Assembly: GCF_014650715.1 (NCBI RefSeq)
Contig: NZ_BMVM01000002.1
Location: forward strand, 248,001 to 312,000
From: Streptomyces bluensis
Lineage (GTDB): Bacteria; Actinomycetota; Actinomycetes; Streptomycetales; Streptomycetaceae
Length of the DNA: 64,000 nucleotides
Reading direction: 5' to 3'
In this document: positions 1-8,098 of the stretch, piece after piece
Numbering within the stretch: position 1 is the first letter of the stretch
Layout: every line of letters begins with the position of its first letter
Made by a program: the position numbers and the translations under genes
The notes under the pieces: model-generated
Databases searched by the model: none
What the model was told of the DNA's origin: nothing
What the model saw: only the letters and a program-made list of their open reading frames with translations

Positions 1-453
1 GTCGATCTCGCCCATGTAGATGGTGCATTCGAGCCCGAACAGGGCGCACGCGGTCGCCGTCGCCACGCCGTGCTGTCCGGCGCCGGTCTCGGCGATGACG
101 CGTGTCTTGCCCATGCGCTTGGTCAGCAGCGCCTGACCGAGCACGTTGTTGATCTTGTGGGATCCGGTGTGGTTGAGGTCTTCCCTCTTCAGGAAGACTC
201 GGGCGCCACCGGCGTGTTCGGCGAACCTCGGCACCTCGGTGAGTGCGCTCGGCCGCCCGGTGTAGTTCACGAGCAGGTCGTCGAGCTGGCGGGCGAACTC
301 GGGATCGGCCTTCGCCTTGTCGTACTCCACGGCGACCTCGTCCACGGCGGCGACCAGCGCCTCCGGGATGAACTTGCCGCCGTACGCGCCGAAGTACCCC
401 TCGGCGCTGGGGACGCGGCCCTCGGGGTCGGGGATGAAGAACTCGCTGGACAT
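1..453 (-). CDS. trpB: Tryptophan synthase beta chain, N-terminal part (runs off the window)
   Basis: TrpB condenses indole with L-serine to give tryptophan, using pyridoxal phosphate, in a complex with TrpA. The 151 codons seen cover the N-terminus, with the family signatures [11 protein letters not shown] (from about residue 21) and the PLP site [10 protein letters not shown], whose lysine is residue 100. The reading frame is still open at base 1, so the C-terminal part and presumably trpA lie outside. The ATG is preceded by GAGG at good spacing. It follows the trpM-like ORF by 142 nt in the same direction as trpC. Confidence 0.97.
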   Translation of the reverse strand, partial: MSSEFFIPDPEGRVPSAEGYFGAYGGKFIPEALVAAVDEVAVEYDKAKADPEFARQLDDLLVNYTGRPSALTEVPRFAEHAGGARVFLKREDLNHTGSHKINNVLGQALLTKRMGKTRVIAETGAGQHGVATATACALFGLECTIYMGEID

Positions 454-595
454 GCGGTTACCTCGCGGGGGCTTTGAGCCCCGGTTACAGGTCGGACACG
501 GTCACGGTAGCCACGTACGCGCGCACCCCGTCGGGCCCTGCGAGCCGACGACGGCGAGAAACAGACTCCCCGGGGCCGGGCCGGCCGGCTTCGGC

Positions 596-850
596 TCAGC
601 CCACCCGTGGAGTGCACGCACGTACGTGCCCGGGCCATCGCATCCCGTTGACCTGGCCGGGCTCGTCACCGATGACGTAGCGGACGCGGCGACCGTGGAC
701 GCGGCGCGCGGGCGCCCGGCAGCCGCGCGGCCGGCAGCCGCGTGCCAGGCGGGCGTAGGGGTCGGCCGGTCGTACGCAGGCCAGGACGACGGCGCCGGTC
801 GAGCGTGTGCTCCCCCGGTGCCGTCGGGCCGGTGCGCGGCGGACGGCCAT
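596..850 (-). CDS. trpM: Small basic protein, probable tryptophan biosynthesis modulator TrpM
   Basis: This 84-residue ORF lies 8 nt after the trpC stop and before trpB, where Streptomyces carries the small gene called trpX or trpM. It is very rich in arginine, and its second half (residues about 31-75) contains GCRPRGCRAP and RYVIGDEPGQVNGMRW. That part looks like the conserved region I remember for TrpM, a protein reported to modulate tryptophan synthesis in S. coelicolor. The ATG at 850 has an AGGGG 12 nt upstream, inside trpC. The described TrpM is shorter, so the first 20 residues may not be real. The identification rests on position and recollection, not on an alignment. Confidence 0.6.
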   Translation of the reverse strand: MAVRRAPARRHRGSTRSTGAVVLACVRPADPYARLARGCRPRGCRAPARRVHGRRVRYVIGDEPGQVNGMRWPGHVRACTPRVG

Positions 851-858
851 GGTGTGCG

Positions 859-1668
859 TCAGCCCCTGCCCTGCCGCAGCGCGGGGTGGGCGCCCGCGGC
901 CACGAGGTCCGACACCGCCGTCTTCGGGTCGCGGCCGGTCACCAGGGACTCGCCCACGAGCACGGCGTCGGCGCCGGCGTTCGCGTACGCGATGAGGTCG
1001 TGCGGGCCGCGGACACCGGACTCGGCGACCTTGACGATGCTGTCGGGGATCTCGGGGGCGACCCGCTCGAACGTGGCGCGGTCGACCTCCAGGGTCTTCA
1101 GGTTGCGTGCGTTGACGCCGATCACCTTCGCGCCCGCGTCCACGGCCCGGTCGACCTCCTCCTCGTCGTGCACCTCGACGAGCGGTGTGAGCCCGATGGA
1201 CACGGCACGCTCGACGAGGGACTCCAGGGCGGGCTGGTCGAGGGCCGCGACGATCAGCAGGGCCAGGTCGGCGCCGTACGCGCGGGCCTCCCACAGCTGG
1301 TACGAGGTGACGATGAAGTCCTTGCGGAGGACGGGGATGTCGACGCGGGCCCGTACCGCCTCCAGGTCGGCCAGTGAGCCGCCGAAGCGGCGCTGCTCGG
1401 TGAGGACGGAGATGACCGCCGCGCCGCCCGCCTCGTAGTCGGCGGCCAGAGCCGCCGGGTCGGCGATCGCGGCCAGCGCGCCCTTGGAGGGGCTGGAGCG
1501 CTTGACCTCGCAGATCACCTTCACGCCGTCACCGCGCAGCGCGGCCACGCCGTCCTTGGCCGCCGGGGCCTTCAGCGCGCGCTCCTTGAGCTCGTCGAGG
1601 CCGACGCGCGCCTGCCGCTCCGCGAGGTCGGCACGGACTCCGTCGATGATCTCGTCGAGCACACTCAC
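859..1668 (-). CDS. trpC: Indole-3-glycerol phosphate synthase
   Basis: TrpC closes the indole ring: it converts carboxyphenylamino-deoxyribulose phosphate to indole-3-glycerol phosphate in the cytoplasm. The 269 residues match the usual single-domain length. Visible family motifs are [11 protein letters not shown] (substrate-binding lysine and phosphate loop, about residues 53-63), [22 protein letters not shown] and the C-terminal phosphate-binding segment [10 protein letters not shown]. The start is GTG. It stands alone rather than fused to trpF, which fits the bifunctional PriA encoded in the neighbouring his genes. Confidence 0.97.
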   Translation of the reverse strand: MSVLDEIIDGVRADLAERQARVGLDELKERALKAPAAKDGVAALRGDGVKVICEVKRSSPSKGALAAIADPAALAADYEAGGAAVISVLTEQRRFGGSLADLEAVRARVDIPVLRKDFIVTSYQLWEARAYGADLALLIVAALDQPALESLVERAVSIGLTPLVEVHDEEEVDRAVDAGAKVIGVNARNLKTLEVDRATFERVAPEIPDSIVKVAESGVRGPHDLIAYANAGADAVLVGESLVTGRDPKTAVSDLVAAGAHPALRQGRG

Positions 1669-1823
1669 GCGAGCGGCCCCCTTCCTGACGGTGGGCGGTT
1701 GAAGCGGCTGAAGCAGTTCGAGCTGTTCAGGCTGTTCGGGGTCACTGCGATGGTATCCGCAGGAGGGCGTATGCCTCGCATCCGGTTGACGCCGGTCCCT
1801 CTACCTGGACGTTCGCCCTGTGA

Positions 1824-2297
1824 TCAAGGATGCAGCCAGCCACCGAACGGCAGGTTCCGGACAACGGTGAAGACCAGCGTCAACGCGCCGAGCGACCACA
1901 GCGCCACCGGCGGCAGTTCGATCCGCATCGGCCGTGCGCGCACCGCGCGGACCACCCAAACGGTCCACCCGGCCGCGAACGCCAGAAAGCCCAGCACGGC
2001 CAGCGCGTTGTCGGTGAGTGCCGTCCCGAGGTCCCCGTGCGCGAACGCGTGCGCCGCGCGCAGGCCGCCGCAGCCCGGGCAGTACAGGCCGGTGAGGCGG
2101 AGCAGCGGACAGACCGGGTAGTGCCCGGGCTCATTGGGGTCCACGGCCCCGACGTACGCGAAGGCACCGGTCACGGCCGCGAGCACCCCGGCGGGCACGG
2201 CCAGGCGCCCCAGCACGGAGCGTGCGCCCGTACGTGCGCCGCTCGGGACCTCGTGCGACGGTGTCACCCCGCGGCTTTCGGTGTTCACATCACGCAT
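1824..2297 (-). CDS. DUF2752 family membrane protein
   Basis: A 157-residue protein with three hydrophobic segments (about residues 30-50, 96-118 and 131-148). Between them is the DUF2752 hallmark YCPGCGGLRAAHAFAHGD, a cysteine-containing CPxCG motif followed by a conserved histidine. The function of the family is unknown; the motif hints at metal or thiol chemistry at the membrane. The gene precedes trpC by 155 nt. It is separated from the upstream 86-residue membrane gene by a strong hairpin, so it may begin a separate trpC transcript. ATG at 2297 was chosen because the open frame further upstream runs through that hairpin and has unlikely composition. Confidence 0.85.
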   Translation of the reverse strand: MRDVNTESRGVTPSHEVPSGARTGARSVLGRLAVPAGVLAAVTGAFAYVGAVDPNEPGHYPVCPLLRLTGLYCPGCGGLRAAHAFAHGDLGTALTDNALAVLGFLAFAAGWTVWVVRAVRARPMRIELPPVALWSLGALTLVFTVVRNLPFGGWLHP

Positions 2298-2324
2298 TCT
2301 GCCCGGTGCGGGCCGCACGGCACG

Positions 2325-2371
2325 CGGGAGGGGCGGATCCGGCGCCACTGCGACCGGGTCCGCCCCTCCCG
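2325..2371 (-). terminator. Strong hairpin between HGxxPAAW and DUF2752 genes
   Basis: Arms of 18 nt (2325-2342 and 2354-2371) pair with a single G-T pair around an 11-nt loop. There is no U tract, as is usual for Streptomyces terminators. It sits just after the 86-residue membrane gene and before the DUF2752 gene, so it could end the hisI-trpE transcript. Confidence 0.7.
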
Positions 2372-2403
2372 GAGCCGTACGGGTACGAGACCGTGGTGGG
2401 GGC

Positions 2404-2664
2404 TCAGTTCTCGGCGGTGGCCGGCTCGCGCGCCGCCTCGGGCTTGGCGACGTGCCGCACGGGCTGCGCCGGCTTCTGCTGGCCCAGACCCATCGAGCGC
2501 ATGATGCCGCCGACGACACCGCCGAGGACCGTGATCACCATGCCGGCCCAGAAGCCCAGCGGGTTGGCCATCACCATGAAGGCACCCGCGACGCAGAAAC
2601 CGATCATTGTGATGGTGACACCGGTCCAGGCGGCCGGGGTGTGACCGTGGCTGCTGCCCGCCAT
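2404..2664 (-). CDS. HGxxPAAW family small membrane protein
   Basis: An 86-residue protein beginning with the motif HGHTPAAW (residues 6-13) that names the actinobacterial HGxxPAAW family. Two transmembrane helices follow (about 15-34 and 38-58), then a charged, alanine/proline-rich cytoplasmic tail. Its role is unknown. It is regularly found between trpE and trpC in Streptomyces, which suggests a link to tryptophan or aromatic metabolism, but nothing in the sequence shows a catalytic site. The ATG is preceded by GGAGCA. Confidence 0.88.
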   Translation of the reverse strand: MAGSSHGHTPAAWTGVTITMIGFCVAGAFMVMANPLGFWAGMVITVLGGVVGGIMRSMGLGQQKPAQPVRHVAKPEAAREPATAEN

Positions 2665-2803
2665 GCTTGCTCCTCGTTGCTTAAGCGATGCGTGTGTGAG
2701 TCGGACGCTCGCCGTCCATTGTCCCGTACGCGGGCGAACGCCCTGAGCGGGGGTCTCTCCTCGGGGCGCGGACCTACGCCGACGCCGCGAAGAGGCCTGG
2801 GCT

Positions 2804-3430
2804 CTACGCGCCCGTCGGGTCCTCGCCTCGGTCGAGCGCCTTCCACAGGTCCTCGGGCCGGTCCGGGTCCACGGGCTTCGTCTTGCGCGGCCGGGGCGTC
2901 CCGTCGCGCTCGTAGCGGCCGGACATCGCGGGCCACAGCTTCCCGTACCGCAGGGCGATCAGCCCGGCGAGCAGGATCAGCGCGCCGCCCATGGCCGCGG
3001 CGTAGGGCCAGGCGGTGTGGCTGAGCGCGTCGACGGTGGCGGAGGTGTCGCCGGAGGCCTGCGCGGCCTTCTCGTCGAGCGCGGAGCTGTCGGTGGCGCC
3101 CAGCACGGCCGTGGCGACGGTGCCCGCGCCGGAGAGCGCGAGCAGCGCCGCGACGAGGACCCGCCCGGCCCTGCGTACGGCGAACACGGCGACGAGCGCG
3201 GCGAGGCTCACTATGGCGAGGGCCGCGGGGACGCCGGTGACCTCGCTGCCCTGGGCGGTCAGCGTGAAGTCGCCGCCCGCGACCAAGGTGGTGGCCTCCG
3301 ACCAGCGCTGCCGGGAGGCGAGCAGTGCCACGGCCGCGCCGAGCGCGCCGGACAGCAGCGCGACGGCGAGGCTTCGTCGCCCGGCACGGCCGCGTGCGGG
3401 TTCGGAACGGGGGTGAGGTAGTGCGGTCAC
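2804..3430 (-). CDS. Trp-region conserved membrane protein (TIGR02234 type)
   Basis: About 208 residues with four hydrophobic segments: near the N-terminus, then around residues 65-85, 90-110 and 145-165. The C-terminal tail is basic (RPRKTKPVDPDRPEDLWKAL). Length, topology and position directly after trpE match the family I know as the trp-operon-associated conserved membrane protein TIGR02234, whose biochemical role is unknown. The start is uncertain: GTG 3430, GTG 3439 and ATG 3454 are all in frame. GTG 3430 gives the typical beginning before a basic stretch and the first helix. Confidence 0.85.
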   Translation of the reverse strand: MTALPHPRSEPARGRAGRRSLAVALLSGALGAAVALLASRQRWSEATTLVAGGDFTLTAQGSEVTGVPAALAIVSLAALVAVFAVRRAGRVLVAALLALSGAGTVATAVLGATDSSALDEKAAQASGDTSATVDALSHTAWPYAAAMGGALILLAGLIALRYGKLWPAMSGRYERDGTPRPRKTKPVDPDRPEDLWKALDRGEDPTGA

Positions 3431-3498
3431 GTACTCCACTATCGCCTGCCGCACTCGCGCCCCCTCACGCGGGGTTCACGGCCGCTGCTGACCAAGGG

Positions 3499-3592
3499 CC
3501 CTTCTGATGGATCTCCGCGGCGTCGCGACGCCCGGCACGCACCCTCGCCGCACCGGACGCCGCTCCTCCTCCACGGAGATCCGTCAGAAGGA
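3499..3592. terminator. Long imperfect inverted repeat across the trpE stop codon
   Basis: Arms 3499-3520 and 3571-3592 match at 19 of 22 positions. The intervening 50 nt contain a further pair (GCGGCGTC/GACGCCGC) and the palindrome GGCGTCGCGACGCC. The trpE stop (3584-3586) lies inside one arm. In RNA transcribed leftwards this would fold into a long stem between trpE and the next membrane gene, possibly a terminator or processing site. There is no poly-U tract. Confidence 0.5.
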
Positions 3593-5071
3593 CCCGAGCC
3601 GGTTCGCCGTGTGCACCGCGCGCAGCACCGCCGCCGCCTTGTTGCGGCACTCGGTGTCCTCGGCGACGGGGTCCGAGTCGGCGACGATGCCGGCGCCCGC
3701 CTGGACGTAGGCGGTGCCGTCGCGCAGGAGGGCCGTGCGGATGGCGATGGCGGTGTCGGAGTCGCCGGCGAAGTCCAGGTAGCCGACGCAGCCGCCGTAC
3801 AGCCCGCGGCGGGCCGGCTCCAGCTCGTCGATGATCTGCATCGCGCGCGGCTTGGGCGCTCCGGAGAGCGTGCCGGCCGGGAAGCAGGCGGTCAGCACGT
3901 CGAAGGCCGTACGGCCCTGGGCGACACGCCCGGTGACGGTCGACACGATGTGCATCACGTGCGAGTACCGCTCGATGGACATGAAGTCGACGACCTCGAC
4001 CGAGCCGGGCTCGCACACACGGCCCAGATCGTTGCGCCCCAGGTCGACGAGCATCAGGTGCTCGGCGCGCTCCTTGGGGTCGGCGAGCAGTTCGTCGGCG
4101 AGGGCCTGGTCCTCCTGGGGCGTGGCGCCGCGGTGCCGGGTGCCCGCGATGGGGTGCACCATCGCCTGCCCGTCCTCGACCTTGACCAGGGCTTCGGGGG
4201 ACGAGCCGACGACGTCGAAGCCGTCGAAGCGGAACAGGTACATGTACGGGGAGGGGTTGGTCGCCCGCAGGACGCGGTAGACGTCCAGCGCGCTTGCCGT
4301 GCACGGTGTTTCGAAGCGCTGGGACGGGACCACCTGGAAGGCCTCGCCGGCCCGGATGCGCTCCTTGACGTCCTCGACGGCCTCCTGGAAGTCGGGGCCG
4401 CCCCAGCGGGCGGTGTACTCGGGGAGCTCGGAGGGCGGGAGCAGGGCCGGGGGCTGGGAGACGGGGCGGGAGAGGTCGGCCTGCATGGCGTCGAGGCGGG
4501 CGACCGCGTCCGCGTACGCCTCGTCCACGCCTGTGTCCAGGTCGTTGTGGTTGATGGCGTTGGCGATGAGCAGCACCGTGCCGTCCCAGTGGTCGAGGAC
4601 GGCCAGGTCGCTGGTGAGCAGCATCGTCAGCTCGGGCAGCCGGAGGTCGTCGTGCTCACCGGGGCCGATCTTCTCCAGGCGGCGCACGATGTCGTAGCCG
4701 AGGTAGCCGACCATGCCGCCGGTGAAGGGCGGCAGGCCCGAGGCGTGGTCGTGGGGCGTGTGCAGGGCCTGGATCGTGGCGCGCAGGGCGGCGAGCGGGT
4801 CGCCGTCGACGGGGACGCCGACGGGTGGGGTGCCCAGCCAGTGTGCCTGGCCGTCCCGCTCGGTGAGGGTGCCCGCGGAGCGGACGCCCACGAAGGAGTA
4901 CCGGGACCACGAGCGGCCGTTCTCCGCGGACTCCAGCAGGAAGGTGCCGGGGCGCTCGGCGGCGAGCTTGCGGTAGAGCGCGACCGGGGTGTCGCCGTCG
5001 GCGAGGAGCTTGCGGCTGACGGGGATGACGCGGCGGTCGGCGGCCAGCTTGCGGAACGTCTCTAGGTCCAT
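3584..5071 (-). CDS. trpE: Anthranilate synthase component I
   Basis: TrpE makes anthranilate from chorismate, with ammonia from a glutaminase partner (TrpG, not in this window). The 495 residues include the N-terminal regulatory part with LLESAENGRSWSRYSF (the LLES element of Trp feedback binding, around residue 44). The chorismate-utilising domain follows, with HPIAGTRHRG, LMLVDLGRNDLGRV, GTLSGAPKPRAM and YVQAGAGIVADSDP. The ATG at 5071 lies 11 nt after hisI, so the two are co-transcribed and there is no room for a Trp attenuator directly before trpE. The open frame extends far upstream, but that part is the antisense shadow of hisI. Confidence 0.97.
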   Translation of the reverse strand: MDLETFRKLAADRRVIPVSRKLLADGDTPVALYRKLAAERPGTFLLESAENGRSWSRYSFVGVRSAGTLTERDGQAHWLGTPPVGVPVDGDPLAALRATIQALHTPHDHASGLPPFTGGMVGYLGYDIVRRLEKIGPGEHDDLRLPELTMLLTSDLAVLDHWDGTVLLIANAINHNDLDTGVDEAYADAVARLDAMQADLSRPVSQPPALLPPSELPEYTARWGGPDFQEAVEDVKERIRAGEAFQVVPSQRFETPCTASALDVYRVLRATNPSPYMYLFRFDGFDVVGSSPEALVKVEDGQAMVHPIAGTRHRGATPQEDQALADELLADPKERAEHLMLVDLGRNDLGRVCEPGSVEVVDFMSIERYSHVMHIVSTVTGRVAQGRTAFDVLTACFPAGTLSGAPKPRAMQIIDELEPARRGLYGGCVGYLDFAGDSDTAIAIRTALLRDGTAYVQAGAGIVADSDPVAEDTECRNKAAAVLRAVHTANRLGSF

Positions 5072-5082
5072 GGCGGCCGACC

Positions 5083-5502
5083 CTACTGATCCTGTGACGG
5101 TGCGTCGGAACCGGCGCCGCCTTCGACGGCCTTGAGGACATCGGCCTCGAAGCAGGTGCGGGCGCCGGTGTGGCAGGCGGCGCCCACCTGGTCGACCTTG
5201 ACCAGCACGGTGTCGGCGTCGCAGTCCAGTGCCACGGACTTCACCCACTGGACGTGGCCGGAGGTGTCGCCCTTCACCCAGTACTCCTGGCGGCTGCGCG
5301 ACCAGTACGTGCAGCGGCCGGTGGTGAGGGTGCGGTGCAGCGCCTCGTCGTCCATCCAGCCGAGCATGAGCACCTCTCCGGTGTCGTACTGCTGGGCGAT
5401 CGCGGGGACGAGCCCGTCGGCGCTGCGCCTGAGGCGCGCGGCGATCTCGGGATCGAGGCTGCCGGGCCCGTTGGGCCCTGTGGGGGACGGCGTGCTGGTC
5501 AT
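5083..5502 (-). CDS. hisI: Phosphoribosyl-AMP cyclohydrolase
   Basis: HisI opens the purine ring of phosphoribosyl-AMP, the third step of histidine synthesis. The 139 residues carry the family pattern: [12 protein letters not shown], the [11 protein letters not shown] loop, the metal-binding [14 protein letters not shown], and the zinc cysteines and histidine of [10 protein letters not shown] near residue 110-119. It is a stand-alone HisI without a HisE domain. The ATG at 5502 was chosen; an in-frame ATG at 5511 is also possible. It leads a transcript that continues into trpE and lies divergent from the DinB-like gene. Confidence 0.95.
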   Translation of the reverse strand: MTSTPSPTGPNGPGSLDPEIAARLRRSADGLVPAIAQQYDTGEVLMLGWMDDEALHRTLTTGRCTYWSRSRQEYWVKGDTSGHVQWVKSVALDCDADTVLVKVDQVGAACHTGARTCFEADVLKAVEGGAGSDAPSQDQ

Positions 5503-5541
5503 GGGTGCCATTGTGCCGCGCGCCGCCGACACTCCCCGTGG

Positions 5542-5550
5542 TTGTCCACA
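5542..5550 (+). promoter_or_regulatory. DnaA-box-like nonamer TTGTCCACA
   Basis: A perfect match to the nonamer preferred by Streptomyces DnaA lies in the 133-nt divergent gap between hisI and the DinB-like gene. A single box can arise by chance; it is listed because two other near-perfect boxes in this window are also intergenic. Confidence 0.35.
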
Positions 5551-5635
5551 AGCCGGACCGGTTCGGGTGCCGCCCGGCGACGCGTCGGCCCGGTCTCCGC
5601 TGGGCGGAGACGCCACCCGGTCGTAGGCTTGCCGC

Positions 5636-6271
5636 ATGTCGACCCATGCCAAGCGTGAACGACTTCTCCTCGCCGACCTGTTGGAGGCGTCGGGCCCGGA
5701 CGCCCCGACCCTCTGCGAGGGCTGGAACACCCGTGACCTCGCCGCCCACGTGGTGGTGCGCGAGCGCCGCCCCGACGCCGCCGGGGGCATCCTCGTCAAG
5801 CAGCTCGCCTCACGACTGGAGCGGGTGATGGCGGAGTTCACCTCGAAGCCGTACGACGAGCTCATCCGGCTCATCCGCACCGGCCCGCCGCGTTTCTCGC
5901 CCTTCTCCCTGAAGCAGATCGACGAGGCCTCGAACACGATCGAGTTCTACGTCCACACCGAGGACGTGCGCCGCGCCCAGCCCGACTGGACCCCGCGCGA
6001 GCTGGACCTGGTCTTCCAGGACGCCCTGTGGTCCCGCATGGAACGCACCGCCCGGCTGATGGGCCGCAGCGCCCCGACCGGTCTCGTGCTGCGCCGCCCG
6101 AACGGCCAGACGGCGGTCGCCCACCGGGGCACGCCGGTCGTCACGGCGACCGGCGAGCCGTCGGAGCTGCTGTTGTTCCTGTACGGGCGGCAGCAGGTGG
6201 CCGATGTCGAGCTGGACGGCGACAAGGACGCGATCACGAAGCTGCACGAGACGAAGCAGCTGGGGATCTGA
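5636..6271 (+). CDS. TIGR03085 family protein (DinB/mycothiol-dependent-isomerase-like fold)
   Basis: A 211-residue protein starting [21 protein letters not shown], with the early [15 protein letters not shown] segment that places a conserved histidine near residue 38. This is typical of the actinobacterial TIGR03085 branch of DinB-like metal-binding proteins. A second metal-ligand candidate is the histidine in [14 protein letters not shown] (about residue 106). The family is related to mycothiol-dependent maleylpyruvate isomerase, but its substrate is unknown. It is divergent from hisI and ends 3 nt from the convergent toxin gene, so it interrupts the his/trp genes physically. Confidence 0.85.
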   Translation: MSTHAKRERLLLADLLEASGPDAPTLCEGWNTRDLAAHVVVRERRPDAAGGILVKQLASRLERVMAEFTSKPYDELIRLIRTGPPRFSPFSLKQIDEASNTIEFYVHTEDVRRAQPDWTPRELDLVFQDALWSRMERTARLMGRSAPTGLVLRRPNGQTAVAHRGTPVVTATGEPSELLLFLYGRQQVADVELDGDKDAITKLHETKQLGI

Positions 6272-6274
6272 ACG

Positions 6275-6649
6275 TCACGCCGCCCAGTCACGCAGAAGGC
6301 GGGCGGTTTCCGTCAGGTCGGCCTCGTCGCTTCGGATGTCGGCGACGAGTTTCGCGACATCGCCGTACGGCAGATCGAACGGTATCCCGGACTGCTCCAT
6401 GTACTCCCAGGCACAGGCGATGCCGATCGAGGCGTTGTAGTCGCTGAACGGCCGCAGCCTCAGAGCGGTGTGCAGGAATGTCGCCGCCCGCGTGGGGATC
6501 TCTTCGTAATAGGGTTCCCCGGCGATACGTTCGTACTTGTGCCTCTCGACCATGACGTGCAGTGCGCCCCAGTCGCGGATCGGCGTGTTCTGCGGTGAGA
6601 CGTTGACCTGGATGTTGAGGACCCATCCGGTGTCGACGTAAAGCGTCAC
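6275..6649 (-). CDS. Fic/Doc-family toxin with degenerate Fic motif
   Basis: A 124-residue protein of the size of Doc. In Fic/Doc enzymes the core helix carries HxFxxxN followed by basic residues. Here the equivalent stretch is LRPFSDYNASIGIACAW (about residues 69-85): the catalytic histidine is replaced by arginine and the K/R pair by A-S, while F and N remain. I recall similar degenerate versions annotated as Fic-family toxin components in Streptomyces. Its GTG start overlaps the antitoxin stop as GTGA, so translation is coupled. Activity as a nucleotidyl or phosphoryl transferase is doubtful; it may be a decayed or altered toxin. Confidence 0.7.
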   Translation of the reverse strand: MTLYVDTGWVLNIQVNVSPQNTPIRDWGALHVMVERHKYERIAGEPYYEEIPTRAATFLHTALRLRPFSDYNASIGIACAWEYMEQSGIPFDLPYGDVAKLVADIRSDEADLTETARLLRDWAA

Positions 6650-6864
6650 CGAAGTCCCTCCGGGAAGCGCTCTTCGAAGTCGGCCATGATCTCGCGGGCC
6701 TTCTTCGACGCCCCCTCGACGAACCGCTGCTTCTGCCGCCTGCGCACGACGTCCTCCGTCAGTATGTCGTGCGCAAGTCGCTTGATGGCGACACCCTGCT
6801 CCTTGGCCTCCGCACGCAGCTCGGCCAGCTCTTCCTCGGTGAACTCGATCGTGATTCCAGGCAT
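6646..6864 (-). CDS. Antitoxin of the Fic/Doc-like pair
   Basis: A 72-residue hydrophilic protein. The N-terminal ITIEFTEEELAELRAEAKEQG looks like a short beta strand plus helix of the ribbon-helix-helix or Phd DNA-binding type. The charged C-terminal helix (SKKAREIMADFEERFPEG, about 53-70) could wrap the toxin as Phd does with Doc. It precedes the toxin and overlaps it by 4 nt, the usual antitoxin-first order that allows autoregulation. It lies 67 nt upstream of hisF's end and shares its direction. Confidence 0.7.
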   Translation of the reverse strand: MPGITIEFTEEELAELRAEAKEQGVAIKRLAHDILTEDVVRRRQKQRFVEGASKKAREIMADFEERFPEGLR

Positions 6865-6931
6865 ACGAGCACCATAACCGTCACGAAACCCCGACCACTA
6901 CCGGATTCACTACCAAGGGTGACGCCTCGAA

Positions 6932-7687
6932 CTACCGAACGGGGTGCCCGGCCTCCCGCAGCGTCTCCTTGACCTCACCGATCCGCAGATCGCCGAAGTG
7001 GAAGACGGACGCCGCCAGCACCGCGTCCGCGCCCGCCGCGATGGCCGGCGGGAAGTCGGCGAGCCTGCCCGCGCCACCCGACGCGATCACCGGGACGGAC
7101 ACGTGCTTACGGACCGCCGAGATCATCTCCAGGTCGTAGCCGTCCTTCGTGCCGTCCGCGTCCATCGAGTTGAGCAGGATCTCACCCGCGCCCAGCTCGG
7201 CGGCCCGGTGGGCCCACTCGATGGCGTCGATGCCGGTGCCCTTGCGTCCGCCGTGCGTGGTGACCTCGAAGGAACCGCTCTCCGTGCGGCGCGCGTCGAC
7301 CGACAGGACCAGGACCTGGCGGCCGAAGCGTTCGGCGATCTCGCGGATCAGATCCGGGCGGGCGATCGCGGCCGTGTTCACGCCCACCTTGTCGGCGCCC
7401 GCCCGCAGCAGCTTGTCGACGTCCTCGGCCGTCCGCACGCCGCCGCCCACGGTCAGCGGGATGAAGACCTGCTCGGCGGTGCGGCGCACCACGTCGTACG
7501 TGGTCTCGCGGTTGCCGGAGGACGCGGTGATGTCCAGGAACGTCAGCTCGTCGGCGCCCTCGGCGTCGTACACCTTGGCCATTTCGACGGGGTCGCCCGC
7601 GTCGCGCAGGTTCTGGAAATTGACACCCTTGACGACCCGGCCGTTGTCCACGTCCAGGCAGGGGATGACTCGGACCGCCAGGGTCAT
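6932..7687 (-). CDS. hisF: Imidazole glycerol phosphate synthase, cyclase subunit
   Basis: HisF is a TIM barrel that joins PRFAR with ammonia from HisH to give imidazole glycerol phosphate and AICAR. The 251 residues show the expected [19 protein letters not shown] start with the catalytic aspartate of LDVD. Also visible are [10 protein letters not shown] (phosphate site), [18 protein letters not shown] with the second catalytic aspartate, and ASGGAG. It follows ridA by 12 nt and is the last his gene of this block. Confidence 0.98.
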   Translation of the reverse strand: MTLAVRVIPCLDVDNGRVVKGVNFQNLRDAGDPVEMAKVYDAEGADELTFLDITASSGNRETTYDVVRRTAEQVFIPLTVGGGVRTAEDVDKLLRAGADKVGVNTAAIARPDLIREIAERFGRQVLVLSVDARRTESGSFEVTTHGGRKGTGIDAIEWAHRAAELGAGEILLNSMDADGTKDGYDLEMISAVRKHVSVPVIASGGAGRLADFPPAIAAGADAVLAASVFHFGDLRIGEVKETLREAGHPVR

Positions 7688-7699
7688 GAAGCCGGCTCC

Positions 7700-8098
7700 T
7701 TACTCATGGGCTCTGAATGCTTCTAGTTCCACTTCGACCAGGATGCGCGGGTCGACGAAGCCCTCCACCACCAGCAGCGTGGACACCGGACGCACCGCGT
7801 CGAAGAGCTCCTTGTGGGCCCGCCCCACGTCGTCGATGTCCCGCTGGTGCGTCAGGTACATCCTGGTCCGTATCACGGACTCGACGCCGAGCCCGAACTC
7901 GCCGATCGCCTCGACCGCGCTGGTGAACGCCACCCTGGCCTGCTCGTACGGGTCGCCCTCCCCGTACAGCACACTGCCTTTGAAGGCCGTCGTGCCCGCC
8001 ACCAGCACGCGGTCGCCCGCCGCGACGGCACGTGCGAAACCGAAACTCTCTTCCCAGGGACTTCCGCTCTGCACGCGCCGAACGGCTTCGGACGTCAT
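7700..8098 (-). CDS. RidA family enamine/imine deaminase
   Basis: A 132-residue protein of the YjgF/YER057c/UK114 family. RidA proteins hydrolyse reactive enamine and imine intermediates such as 2-aminoacrylate. The sequence shows GRTRV-like [17 protein letters not shown], with the arginine that binds the substrate carboxylate near residue 101, and VEVELEAF at the end. Its ATG overlaps the hisA stop as ATGA, so it is translated with the histidine genes. It may protect PLP enzymes of this pathway (HisC, TrpB), which is inference. Confidence 0.9.
   Translation of the reverse strand: MTSEAVRRVQSGSPWEESFGFARAVAAGDRVLVAGTTAFKGSVLYGEGDPYEQARVAFTSAVEAIGEFGLGVESVIRTRMYLTHQRDIDDVGRAHKELFDAVRPVSTLLVVEGFVDPRILVEVELEAFRAHE

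Noticed and set aside
5071-5749. Upstream extension of trpE to 721 codons
   Set aside because: The extension is the out-of-frame shadow of hisI; TrpE homology starts at ATG 5071.
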